14,802 bases of DNA from Larix sibirica (taxonomy: Eukaryota > Streptophyta > Pinopsida > Pinales > Pinaceae), in assembly GCA_004151065.3 (NCBI GenBank), contig NWUY0300003176.1:51602-66403 (forward strand). Reading direction: 5' to 3'. Below the pieces are notes generated by a model. The model saw only the letters and a program-made list of their open reading frames with translations, had not been told where the DNA came from and ran no database searches. Position numbers and translations under genes: made by a program. This document shows, in pieces, positions 1 through 9,280 of this stretch (position 1 is the stretch's first letter; each line of letters begins with the position of its first letter).

Positions 1-47
1 ATCATTTATGTACGTAACAAGATCTAGAAACTTAGTCTTCATATCCC

Positions 48-665
48 ATGAGCTTGCTTCACATGCACGTCCATCCATGTCAAGGAGAATGTCTGCCCAC
101 AGCTGCCCCAAACAACAACAATAGATGGTTTCGTGATTTGCACGATAATAGCATAAAGACCTTTGAGGTGTGTGGAGATACCTTCCTTTCTCGGTGGCAA
201 GAAAAGAAAGATACTAAATTCATGATAAATGCATTGACTTGTGTGAAAAGGAATGAAAATGAAACTATGGATGAGTTTAGTACAAGATTTAATAGGTTGA
301 CCGTTGGTTAGTGACATTCCTGTTGATTTCACTCCTCCAAATGCCACAATTCAGTTGCATCACATGAATACATATCAAGATCAGTTTGGATTATTCCTTA
401 ATCAAACTAAACTCACAAAATTAAAAAATGCTCAAGCTAAAGCTAAGGCCCTGATAAGGATTGGGTAGATGCTGGAAAACCAGATTCTTTAGCTCCACTT
501 GCGGTAACTACTTCTGGGGTAGAACCCAAGCCTAGAGCATTACACCCAACTGAGTTGTTTTTGGGGTCAAAATTTTGCACAAGAAGTTCCCAACCCTCCA
601 GTGTTGTTCTACTCGTTAAAATATTTCCAATGTTCCAAAGAGCACCTCAATCAGAGTCTGTATGA
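48..665 (+). pseudogene. Ty3/Gypsy gag fragment (Tat/Athila-like), frameshifted
   Basis: Remnant of a retrotransposon gag (capsid) gene. Frame 48-311 is open and ends with TFLSRWQEKKDTKF and then NENETMDEFSTRFNRL, the usual layout of the plant Gypsy gag core (Trp, basic Lys-Lys-Asp, then an E-x-F-x-x-R-F-x-x-L helix). After a +1 shift near 312 the homology continues at 313-465 with DIPVDFTPPNATIQLHHM and LTKLKNAQAKAKALIRIG, the usual C-terminal half, and meets TAG at 466. The first frame then takes over again at about 453-662 (DKDWVDAGKPDSLAPLAV, a low-complexity linker) and stops at 663. No zinc knuckle, protease or polymerase follows. The 5' part lies outside the window or is lost. Family assignment rests on motif recognition only; membership in the OTA/Tat-Athila branch is an inference. 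Confidence 0.7.
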
Positions 666-903
666 GGAAGCTATACCTCCCATAAGTTGACATGTGCATT
701 GACCATCGTAGTACCAAGTGGATAGCACATCAAGCCTCATTACTCACATGTTGAGATAGTCACATATGGACTTTCAAGAAGATTCTAGAGGATCCAAGAC
801 CCCTAACCCTAATCAAGAGTTGACGAATGAAAAAACCCTAACCATAATTGGGAATTGGGGAATGCAAAGATCTTGACCGTAATAGTAGATGACTATCAGG
901 ATA

Positions 904-1403
904 TGTTAGATACTGATCCACAAGGAAAGGAAGGGTTTTCATTCCTATTGTATTGATTTATTGTTCCATAGATGAGCAGAGCAAAGAAGTGGGATATTTT
1001 GAACAAAACAAAGGATGTAGAAGCCCCTACAGCAACGATTGAGGGCACAGTGTCTATGACTCTATTGTAACTCCATAGTGAGTGCGCCTTTCTTTACATA
1101 ATGCATTATATATTTGAGAAGAAAAGAGCAAGGCACAATCTTCATCATCTTGCTGGGTTTTCCCATATTGTGAGGGTAAATTGTGTTCATTGTGTTGATG
1201 CTGTGATCATTTTATTTCTGTAGCTTCACTTTTATATCCTCAGTACATTTCAGTGTTTTGGGTGCTATGCTTATAATATTATACTTTTAATCACATGTAA
1301 AAACTGCATAATAGAAGATAACTTCATAGTATTTTGCAATAACTTGTAAGATCTGTTGTGACGAGCTGTCCAGTCAAATATCCATAGCAGTCTACAAATT
1401 ACA
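904..1403 (+). mobile_element. Possible LTR (3' end better supported than 5' end)
   Basis: The stretch starts with TGTTAGATACTG at 904, has a TATATATT box at 1107-1114, a pyrimidine-rich region with GGGTTTTCCCATATTG near 1155, and ends in ATTACA at 1403, four bases before a PBS-like sequence. That order (U3, TATA, R/U5, CA, PBS) is what a plant Copia or Gypsy LTR shows. The left boundary is a guess from the TGTTAG start alone, and the inverted termini do not match well. No internal coding region of the same element follows, so it would be a truncated element or a solo LTR with a short leader. Confidence 0.3.
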
Positions 1404-1407
1404 AAAC

Positions 1408-1420
1408 TGGTAACAAGAGG
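1408..1420 (+). other. Possible retrotransposon primer-binding site
   Basis: TGGTAACAAGAGG resembles the plant initiator-tRNA-Met primer site TGGTATCAGAGC with one base inserted and two substitutions. It follows an LTR-like CA end by four bases. The match is weak and the call depends on the LTR candidate before it. Confidence 0.28.
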
Positions 1421-3229
1421 TACGAGAAAAGAGCATCCGTTCAACTCTAGATCATAGTTTTGACTGCCCGATCTTTGGTTTACTCTGAACTGTAGGAATC
1501 AAGTGTGAAGTGTGAAGCCAATAGTGAAGCACACTTTCTTTTCAATACAATATAAAGCAAGTCAACACAATCTCATGATGGACAGATATTGACATGAGGT
1601 AATACTGAAAGATGTCTTTCTAATTTTTTTCTGCAACGAATGACTACTTATAAAAGGTACAATGGCTCTAGCATAAATTCCTCAAATGCACACAAAAAGA
1701 AAGATTATTGCAACAAGTTCAAATGAATTTTGTCATCATACATCTCTTTAGAAGCATTTTAATTTTCTGTAAAAACCACTTGCATTATTCACTTAAGTGT
1801 CAAACTTTCAGAATGGTGATGCAGCTAGCCTTTTTCATCCTGTTGTTCTTAGCTAGCCTGAGACACACATGCTAGAAAAGTAAGCTTCTATTTTTTTGTT
1901 CTTGCATATATCTTTACACTTTCTTGAGGTTAGAATTGATGCAACCACAGTTTACCTGCCTTCTTCAAAATTGCCACATAAAGACTCAAACCTTGGATCT
2001 CGAACTACCTGCACAATGCATTGTAAAAACAATAATGAGATATTTATCATGGTATCATATGAACCCCAAAAAGAAAAAATGGGATGCCAGAAATAGACAT
2101 ATGCCCATCAATCAAATAAGACAGCAAAAAAATTGTCGTTGTTTACAATGCTGCATCATTTGCTATTAGAAGACACATATAGCAGTAAGATTCTAAACTA
2201 AAGAATATAAATTAACCCAAACAAGAAAGAACTAAAATTAAAAAAGAAGACAAGAACTTTGATGTATATACTCAAATTTTCCAGCAACAACACCACTTAT
2301 ATAAAGTGAAGGAATTCATTCCCAAAGAAGATAATTTAATTCATTTCTTTGAAATCTACACAGATGCTCTGCAAAACTAAGCAATAAAACATTATTTTGT
2401 CCCATCCTTTTGAAAGGAGACTTTTTTATTGAAAAGAAATCAACATCAATTAACAAGAATAGATTAATGTCGATTTTGTCAGATAACTTTCCATACAGCC
2501 AGAATTTTAAACAATGATGATTTTATAATTTCAAAAGATCGCCATGACCTTTTTCGCTGAGTAAATATTGGGAATGGCATATATTATAATGGTTGGATGC
2601 TACTATTATTGTCATTACTATCTTGAACAATAGCAACACTCAGACCACCCATTATGATTACCATTGCACTTGTGTCCCTTCAAGGAAGAGTTGCATCATC
2701 CTATACCAGAAAGGATGAAACACTTACATGCTTTGAGAAACTCGCCCAAATCCTTCTAGGAAACATTGTTGCCAAAGGAAACTGTCAAAAACGTCTCTGG
2801 CCCCAATGTTTGATTTTCCCACAATTCCAACCTTTATAACATTTCTCATCAAAACCATTGGGTTGTAATCACTTATTCTTATGTAAGTCCTATAAAATAC
2901 AAATGAATAAAGCAAGAATATTGAAGGCCTAAAAATTGGGTTCTTGATGTATAGCATAGAGCCCCGGGTGTTGGTTTGTTAGACAACATATGGACGTGAC
3001 GACTTCTAATTTTCACATGAAAATTGTTGAATTCATATTGGATAAGGATACATATTCATAGTACAAAAAATTTCCAAAAATTGAATAATTGAGGATAAGA
3101 ATTATCCTACAACCAAAAATAGGACAATCCAAGATTAATTTGTCTACTCTAATGCTGACACACCTGAGATTTAACCCTACATCTAATTTAGCAAAGTAGG
3201 GAGATGTCAACCCCCAGATTGCGTTGGAC
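1421..3229. other. No recognisable gene; AT-rich intergenic DNA
   Basis: Both strands hold only short ORFs (up to about 80 codons) with no family I recognise. Small items seen: a short direct repeat AAGTGTG at about 1501-1515, and a 20-codon ORF at 1813-1875 whose hydrophobic start (MVMQLAFFILLFLASL) looks like a signal peptide but ends at once in TAG. A minus-strand ORF at 2724-2957 contains VGIVGKSNIGARDVF, loosely like a P-loop GTPase start but without the GK(S/T). It probably comprises old, unrecognisable repeats. Confidence 0.6.
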
Positions 3230-3252
3230 AGCTGGAAAGTTAATTTCCAGCT
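3230..3252. repeat. Perfect 9-bp inverted repeat (hairpin)
   Basis: AGCTGGAAA at 3230-3238 is exactly mirrored by TTTCCAGCT at 3244-3252 across a 5-base loop (GTTAA). It lies just before the stretch I interpret as LTR. A cruciform or RNA hairpin is possible; no function is shown. Confidence 0.7.
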
Positions 3253-3348
3253 TGATTTCATTAGACTGGTGCACTCATGTGTACATTTAGGGCTTACTAT
3301 GGTTCAACAGCTTCTCTTCTTCGAGTTTCATCAGATTTTGAGGACTAG

Positions 3349-3753
3349 TTATTTTTAGCAGTTCTCCTAATTGTTAGGAGCCAGAGTTCCAGGGCCTGCA
3401 TGATAAATTGATGTTCATATTCTTGGTCCTGTTGAACTCACAATTCCCATGAGCCTTTTTTCAGTGAAACGAAAGGTGTTTTGTTAAACTGTTATTTTAG
3501 CAGTCAGGGATACAGTGCTTGCATGTCGAATCAGTGTATATATTCAGGTTCCTTGGAGGTAGACAAGTCTAATGAGACCATTTCCATTGACATGCAAAGT
3601 AGCACTATTTTTAGCAACATATATTTTTGGACATGTTATTTATAGTCAATGTTGCCATAGCTGTTATTTTGACATTCCGAGACTCCTATTTTTAAGGAGG
3701 TGGAACTGCTATTTTTGGCTTGTCTATTTTTAGCAGGTCTACTTTTAGCAGGT
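3349..3753 (+). repeat. Cluster of a TATTTTTAGCAG word
   Basis: Copies: TTATTTTTAGCAG 3349-3361, TTATTTTAGCAG 3492-3503, CTATTTTTAGCA 3605-3616, CTATTTTTAGCAGGT 3724-3738 and CTACTTTTAGCAGGT 3739-3753. The last two are directly adjacent 15-mers, a tandem pair. Partial forms occur at 3664, 3687, 3709, 4028 and 4210. Spacing of the first three is roughly 110-140 bp. Such repeats inside LTR U3 regions often reflect local duplication. Confidence 0.6.
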
Positions 3754-4311
3754 GAAGGGGCAGTGTCATGGTTCTAGTGTGCAGTGCTGGATTTGTCGTT
3801 CGATTCCGCTTTGAATTGGGGGATCTGTGGTTGGATTTCAGTGGGTAGCAGATGCATCATATGTCGACACCTGGAAGCTACACATAGACACATAAGAGCA
3901 TTCAGGAGGTTTGTGCATACATGGTTTGATGGAGAGAATCACTCTAGGAGGGTTCCGCACTTCTTCATGAAATTATCCTCCCTGTTATTCTTGCCCTAGC
4001 CTAATTTTCCCTTCTTGAAACCTCTTTGCTATTTTCATATTCTTCATGCTTAAGCTATAGGGTGGGCTGCTAATTTCGAATTGTGTAGACTTTTGGAGCA
4101 GATTTCTTAGAATAGCTAGCGCATGCCTCTAAAGAAGCTTCCAAGCATGTGGTTGAGCCTAAAGACTTGCTTTTTCAAGCCTAGGAGGGTGTGCCTTGCT
4201 TGAGGAGCGCATCTTGCTATTTTTACACACCAAATCTCTTGCTAGTTTCAGCCCTAGCTGCCATTCTATTTTGAGATAAAAAATTGTGCCATAAACTCCT
4301 CATACCTATGC

Positions 4312-4604
4312 CATGCATGACATAACTCTTGGACCTTTCCTTTTTAGAGAACTCGCCCTATTCCTTGGTTTGCATTGCACACAAGTAGCTAGATAAAGGG
4401 GAAATTGATAGGGACTGCTACTATTGGCTTTGTGGTTGTCCATTAAAAAGAAACCAACAGCATGCAAACTTGCTTTCCAATATTTTAATCATATGCATGC
4501 AGGTTGCTTTGCTTAGAGAGAGAATAGATTTGGTGGACCTTATTAATGCATGCATGTTAATTATTGCTCTTGGCAGATTCGGTACTTAAGCATGCAAGTT
4601 TGCA
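4312..4604. repeat. CATGCA-rich patch with inverted repeat
   Basis: CATGCA occurs at 4312, 4461, 4496, 4549 and 4592, two of them inside longer alternating TGCATGCA strings. GCAAACTTGC (4464-4473) and GCAAGTTTGC (4595-4604) are exact reverse complements 121 bases apart, each preceded by GCAT. CATGCA is the core of the plant RY element bound by B3 factors, but no gene start lies nearby, so any regulatory role would be for the LTR itself. Confidence 0.45.
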
Positions 4605-5377
4605 ACCAATCTTTTCCTGGAAAGAGACCACCTTATTGGAGCCATTATCAGTATGTACCTTTCTATTTACCTCATGTAGGTGAAGCGCATCATCTAGGAG
4701 CTATTCTTTGAGGAGTATCTATCACATGCAGAGGATTTCACTTGGAGTTCAATATTCTCTTATCTCTCACATCTACATTGCACTCTCTCTTTTTCCTCTC
4801 ATGTGTTCAATAAATATGAGTTGAGACTCTTTGTGTGGGGTGGATGGGATTCTTTTTTACAGGTTTCAAGAGCTCTTCATGACCACATTCTTCCATCCTT
4901 TATAGACCATGCTAGAGACTGACAGGGCAGACCCTGCTTTGTTGTATCTATGGTGGATTTCCCACCTCTATGATAATATATCAGACGAGCTTCTTCTATG
5001 TTTTTTTCTAGCTCTCTGAACTTTTGAGGTTGTTTCCAGAGTGCCAATCGTTCTTAGGGCTTGTGTTGTTATCTTTATGCATTTGTTTTGAATTTATCTT
5101 TCACTCAAAGTGCATATTGTCCCATTTTATTAGTTTTACCTTGTCCTCGGGTGCTTTCTGGGTGCCTTAAGGGCAGCTTAGTGTGCTGATTTTTTCAACT
5201 TTATATGCAGATTTACATGCAAAAAAACAGCATACAAACATCTTAGTGACACCTGCCTGTGGCTGGAAAAGCACCAGCCCTAATCTATAGGCAATCAATA
5301 CGTGACAATGTTAAGTTGCCTACAGTTATCACTCAGATCTATTCAGCCATTTGAGGCAGATTTGTGTTATAACAAAT

Positions 5378-5396
5378 TGGCGTCATTGTCAGAGGA
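5378..5396 (+). other. Primer-binding site of Tat/Athila-type Gypsy element
   Basis: TGGCGTCATTGTCAGAGGA closely follows the well-known plant PBS-proximal sequence TGGCGCC(A/G)TTGCCGGGGA, differing mainly by G:C to A:T changes. It follows the LTR end ACA by three bases, and a gag remnant on the same strand lies downstream, as expected. This is the best single anchor for the element spanning about 3280-6727. Confidence 0.65.
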
Positions 5397-5778
5397 CTTT
5401 GTCAAATCCTCGATCGTTTGTAGCTTGTGGCTACATGACATTGGTGAGATTTAAGTTAAGTGATTTAATTTTTTGTCTCACCTGGCTACTCCATTGTTGT
5501 AGGGTTCTCTTGGACTTGAAAACTTTAAAAAATCTTCAAGATTTGACCCTGCAAATGGCATAATTACAGGCCTTAACCAACCTAAACAATTATTCCATAG
5601 TAGCAAAGGTACATTACCATTTGAATTTCCACCAGAACTTGCAAGTGCTTCCCATACTTCCACTATCTCAAACGTAGTTTTAACACCTTGATCTGCTAGT
5701 AAGCTTTTGATCAATTCACCAGTAAGTTATTTTGTGTCTTCTACAGGTGCCTCAGCTTCTTCAATAAAAACTAGCACA

Positions 5779-6727
5779 ATGGTGGGGGCTACAGCAAGGT
5801 TTGCTATTAGTGTTTATGCCCTTCTTAAGTTTTGTTCCTATAGGTAATCAACCCCATGATATGCCTGTAGAGGAATACAGGATCTCCCAAAATTCACAGG
5901 CAATAATGTTGTTTATGTTGATGATCGTCTAACGGCTTTCATGATTGTAGTAGAGCACTAGCAAATCAAGGACAAGGATGTAGTAATGAAGATGTTCTTA
6001 CAAACCAGGCATGGTATAAGTCCCTCACCACCAATTCCATTGATGGATTGGATTTATTCAAAGAACAATTTTCAGCCCAAGTGGGGAGATAATCCAAATA
6101 GCATTTTTTTATTGGCTGAAATTCTGAATTCACTTGTATTGAAAAGAAAGAAAATGAGATAGTGACTTAGTTCAATGGCCACTTTGCCAAATTATATGCA
6201 AGGATCCCACAAGTAATACGCCTAGTTGATGGTGCTGCTTCGGGTTTTTTAACCACTGCTTTTAATGAATCTTGTTTTTTTCGCTTAGGAAAAAGGATCC
6301 ACAGAACTGGAGGCTGCCTATGTTGCTGCCCTCAGAATTAGAAAGAATAAGAATGTAGCCAAGAAGGTCTGCTCAAGCTCATCCCACCTCTTTGATCCAC
6401 ATGGAAAGACATTAGCTGAACCGAAGCAAGAGGAAGGTAGTGAAGAGGGTGAATTCCTTGCCATGTTTGTGGAGTTATTGCAAGATTTGAGAAATAAAAT
6501 AATCCAGATTAAGCATAATCAGCAAAATCAACAAGCTGCCCCCTCAAATTAGCACTCTTTTCAGCCAAGAAAAAGGGGATGAAACTCAACGTCCTCTGAT
6601 ACCATTTGGCAGTAACAAGTTTGTGGGGACCTCTTCTCGTTTCCATTGTCAGGCTTGTAATTTTCCATATGATGAAAATGGTTGGGGGCTCTTTGTTGAT
6701 TTTTGGGCAGCATCGAGAGCCANCTGA
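5779..6727 (+). pseudogene. Ty3/Gypsy gag pseudogene (Tat/Athila-like)
   Basis: Decayed gag capsid gene of the element whose PBS is at 5378. A possible start is ATG 5779 (MVGATARFAIS). The core is readable in pieces. 5884-5958: LPKFTGNNVVYVDDRLTAF, then TAG 5959. 5962 onwards: KDKDVVMKMFLQT. After a shift, 6009-6068: AWYKSLTTNSIDGLDLFKEQ. Same frame, 6120-6290: EKKENEIVT-stop-FNGHFAKLYARIPQV. After another shift, 6295-6549: ELEAAYVAALRIRKNK to the Gln/Asn-rich DLRNKIIQIKHNQQNQQ, ending at TAG 6550. A third frame then stays open to TGA 6725 and includes FHCQACNFPYDEN, perhaps a zinc-knuckle trace. The order W-Y-x-S-L, NSI-G-x-D-x-F, E-N-E, F-x-K-L-Y-x-R-I-P is the classic gag layout. At least three frameshifts and several stops make it non-functional. 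One base, 6723, is reported as n. Confidence 0.75.
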
Positions 6728-6938
6728 TGACCACGGAGCTTGGAGCAACAAAGAGGAGAAGGATTTGTGAATCTAAAGGTAAGGCATCTAATTACCTTGA
6801 TCTCTAATTGATCTAGGAAAGTAGTTTTATATTATGTATTCATTTGTTCTAGATCCACTTGGACTAGGGAGATCATGCTCGCGTCCGCTCGAGTAGATTG
6901 TCCGAAAACAATCGGTGTAAAAAGTTCTACTCAATAAT

Positions 6939-7249
6939 TGTGACCCACTAGGTGGTCGACCCTCTTTAACACTGGAACCACATTTAATTAAGGTTTTGGC
7001 TATTGATGCACTATATAGAGAGTAGAAGGTTGTGTAATGGAATCAAGAATTGTTATTGTATTTGGATCTCTTTTCATAGAAGGTTTTCCACTCGAAGAGG
7101 TGAGTGAACATTGCTCTCTCTTTTGGACATCATTGATACAATGGATTTTTCTTGGGTTCTATCTATTTCTCTCGTTTTTTTTGTACACATATACTATTTT
7201 ATCGCATTTTGTCATTTTGTTATGTAATTATGGGGTTAAGTACATTACA
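6939..7249 (+). mobile_element. Possible LTR 3' part of second Gypsy-type element
   Basis: A TGTGACCC start at 6939 is followed by a TATATAG box at 7012-7018, a short transcribed region, and an end in TACATTACA at 7241-7249, two bases before a tRNA-Met-type PBS. The gag at 8281 lies downstream on the same strand. The right end is reasonably supported by the PBS; the left end is only a TG dinucleotide and may be wrong. No second copy is in the window. Confidence 0.42.
7012..7018 (+). promoter_or_regulatory. TATA box of LTR-like sequence
   Basis: TATATAG within CACTATATAGAGAG lies about 235 bases before the LTR end and PBS. This is a typical distance for an LTR promoter. The call depends on the LTR interpretation. 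Confidence 0.4.
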
Positions 7250-7251
7250 AG

Positions 7252-7263
7252 TGGTATTATAGC
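7252..7263 (+). other. Primer-binding site, initiator tRNA-Met type
   Basis: TGGTATTATAGC matches the standard plant PBS TGGTATCAGAGC at 10 of 12 positions and follows an LTR-like ACA end by two bases. The gag downstream on the same strand agrees in orientation. Confidence 0.5.
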
Positions 7264-7266
7264 ACC

Positions 7267-8280
7267 TTCTTGGGCCATGCCCACACCTAAATTTTAGAAA
7301 AAAATTCATGCTAGAGATGTGTTCCACTGTCTTTAAATAACATAGATATTTTCCATTAGGCAGGTAAAACTATAGCCAGGAAGACTACACATAAGAAATA
7401 CAAGAGGTTTCACATGGTTCGATACCATTGTAACCCCTGTAGATACCCCTTCAAGTAGTACCACATCAAACAACACATTTATATAGAATTTCACTTCTAC
7501 GTACCATCAAGTATGTAAAAAGGTTTCTAGGCAACCTAAAACCAACTTTAGATAATTCGATTGACTATCTTGTTGCTATAGTGACACTAAGCATAACACT
7601 CTAGAAGATTACTTTATAATACTTAGGTAGTTGAGTAGTACATCTAAGGGAACAATTGAGCCTCCTTATTTAGTGCCTTGAGAGATTGGTCCAAGTACTA
7701 CTATTAGACCCTACAAGTATATAAGAGTTCTATAACACCCATCATTCCCTTGTCCTTGGAACCCTGGAAACCCTATCCTCTATGACCATCCTGTGTTACT
7801 ACTCTTTATTAACATTTTTTGAGGGACCCAACCACACCATTGTAGAAAACCTATTTCACTAGAATCCTTGCAAGACACTGATCACAATGGTCTCACTCAG
7901 CAAATTTTTGATAGCACCCACAGACACCATGACAACCCACTTGAACACCATGTCATTCAATAAGTGACTTGACTGGTTGGATTAGTTCTACTTCACTCTT
8001 TAAAAATGACTTAAATCTAACGCTACCTGACACAATCGAGATATTTCCACAAATAGGGACTTTGTCACATCCATGGAAAATAAAGTGCCCCCTTTGGAAA
8101 GTATTTAAGACCAACTCATTCGACTCTGAATCAACTTATCTAGTTGATGACTAATAGAATGAGCCCTACACAGATATCCCTAATAAGGAATCTGCAAAGG
8201 CAGGTGCTTTGCACCATAACCAACTCCTTTCAGGTCCTCACATCCATAAACCACCCCTCACTAATAATCACTAGAACCAT
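7267..8280 (+). other. Leader region before gag; no gene seen
   Basis: About 1 kb between the PBS at 7252 and the readable gag core. No ORF over about 60 codons is convincing. It may include the lost gag N-terminus and a later insertion (see the Pol III box candidate). Confidence 0.4.
7373..7426 (+). repeat. Possible tRNA-derived SINE head (A and B boxes)
   Basis: GGTTCGATACC at 7416-7426 fits the RNA polymerase III B box GGTTCGANNCC exactly, and its flanks can form a short T-arm (ATGG/CCAT around a 7-base loop). TAGCCAGGAAG at 7373-7383 fits the A box TRGYNNARNNG with one mismatch. Start-to-start spacing is 43 bases, as in a tRNA. The anticodon and acceptor stems do not pair, so this is not a tRNA gene. 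Chance is possible in an AT-rich repeat region. Confidence 0.25.
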
Positions 8281-9280
8281 TTTCCTAAAGTGCACATGAA
8301 CAAGTTTGATGGTTCTAGCCCCTCAGGTTGGGTCACCTAAATGGAACATTACTTCTCTCTCCATGGAATTATTGATGACATGATGAAACTTAGAGTGGGA
8401 ATGTTGTACTTGGACTTGGAATGATGACAATGGTGAGAATGACATATAAAAGAATATGGGGGCTACATAGCATGGAGTTAGTTTGTTAAATCCATTTATT
8501 CTCATTTGAAGAGAGAGATATACACTATTTGGGATGGTCGACCAAGTTGCACCAAACAAGCTTAATAGTAAACTTTATTGTAGCCTTTGATAAATTAGAA
8601 ATATGTATAGAGGGATTCTCTTTATAAAGAATGCTTCATTGGTGCCCTTAGAGAAGATATTAGAGCATAAGTTAGTATGCAAAAAATTGCTACCTGGTTC
8701 GATGCCTCTCAATGAGATTAAGAAGCAGAGACAATAGATAATGCACAAGCCAAAAAATCATCTTTCATGCCCCACACTCACCCTTCACATGCCACTCTCC
8801 CAAACACCCTGTTTGCTTAGCCTCTGAAGGTCCAATGATCAACTCCATCCAAAGTGGTAGAGCATCAATGCTAGAGACTCTACTATAATTGTGATGAGAA
8901 GTATGTCCCTAGTCATAAATGTAATGTACAAATAATATTTTAAATTGATGCCACCTCCTCTTCCCATTCAAAATCAATTCAGGCTATGGAATATACTCCC
9001 GAGTTAAAGCTAGCCGACATCGACCCTGGCATACCAACAAAAATGGAGCCCAAGGTTCATAAAGAAGAACCCCCTAATCTTCCTTCATGCTTTATCTGGC
9101 ATTAATTTCGCGCTTCAAACCCTAAATTGGGAATTGAAAAAACAAACAATACCTCTGCCAACCTTAGACCTCAAAACATATGATAGTTGCAATGACATAA
9201 GTGTCATAATATTTGTTATGTTGACTAAGGTTGTGAGGTTTATATCACTTGTAAATGATCATGTCAATCTTTGCATATGA
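8281..9280 (+). pseudogene. Ty3/Gypsy (chromovirus-like) gag with zinc knuckle, decayed
   Basis: Capsid plus nucleocapsid gene of the second element. One frame (8281-9102) carries most of it: KFDGSSPSGWVT-stop-MEHYFSLHG, DDMMKLRVGMLYLD, GGYIAWS-stop-FVKSIYSHL, then from 8629 ECFIGALREDIRA, ATWFDASQ, EAETIDNAQAKKSSF, and the nucleocapsid knuckle RLYYNCDEKYVPSHKC at 8875-8922. A short excursion at about 8577-8625 is in another frame (IVAFDKLEICIEG). The first knuckle Cys appears replaced by Tyr. After 9085 the sequence shifts frame and reads HALSGINFALQTLN, typical of the linker into protease, staying open to TGA 9278. The DSG protease motif and all pol domains are absent. Many stops fall at expected Trp, Gln or Arg codons. 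The gag-family call is secure; the chromovirus placement is from the CDEK-x-x-x-x-HKC knuckle style. Confidence 0.8.

Larger units (their letters stand above)
3280..5374 (+). mobile_element. Probable long 5' LTR of Gypsy element (left end not defined)
   Basis: The right end is anchored: TTATAACA at 5367-5374 is followed by a Tat/Athila-type PBS at 5378. About 500 bp further on, a gag remnant begins on the same strand. The stretch has no ORF worth calling, which is normal for an LTR. It carries a recurring word (T/C)TATTTTTAGCAG at 3349, 3492, 3605, 3724 and 3739; a hairpin CTCCTAA-TTG-TTAGGAG at 3364-3380; a related one at 3683-3699 (CTCCT/AGGAG); a GGCTGG/CCAGCC hairpin at 5261-5279; and an AATAAA at 4809-4814 that could serve as a poly(A) signal. 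Long LTRs are known for OTA-type Gypsy elements. I cannot find the matching TG start or a second LTR copy, so the left boundary is arbitrary. Confidence 0.45.

Noticed and set aside
801-841. CCCTAACCCTAA and AAACCCTAA, telomere-like or telobox words
   Set aside because: Only two tandem units plus one isolated word, too few for an interstitial telomeric tract and with no promoter context.
1813-1875. 20-codon ORF with a signal-peptide-like start
   Set aside because: It ends immediately in TAG and has no recognisable continuation in any frame; hydrophobic short ORFs are common by chance.
2724-2957. Minus-strand ORF with VGIVGKSNIGARDVF, loosely like a GTPase P-loop start
   Set aside because: The essential GK(S/T) is absent, the rest does not match the family, and the resemblance covers only about 14 residues.
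7416-7427. Reverse complement TGGTATCGAACC as a minus-strand primer-binding site
   Set aside because: It differs from the Met-type PBS at its 3' half and has no LTR-like end beside it; the B-box reading explains it better.
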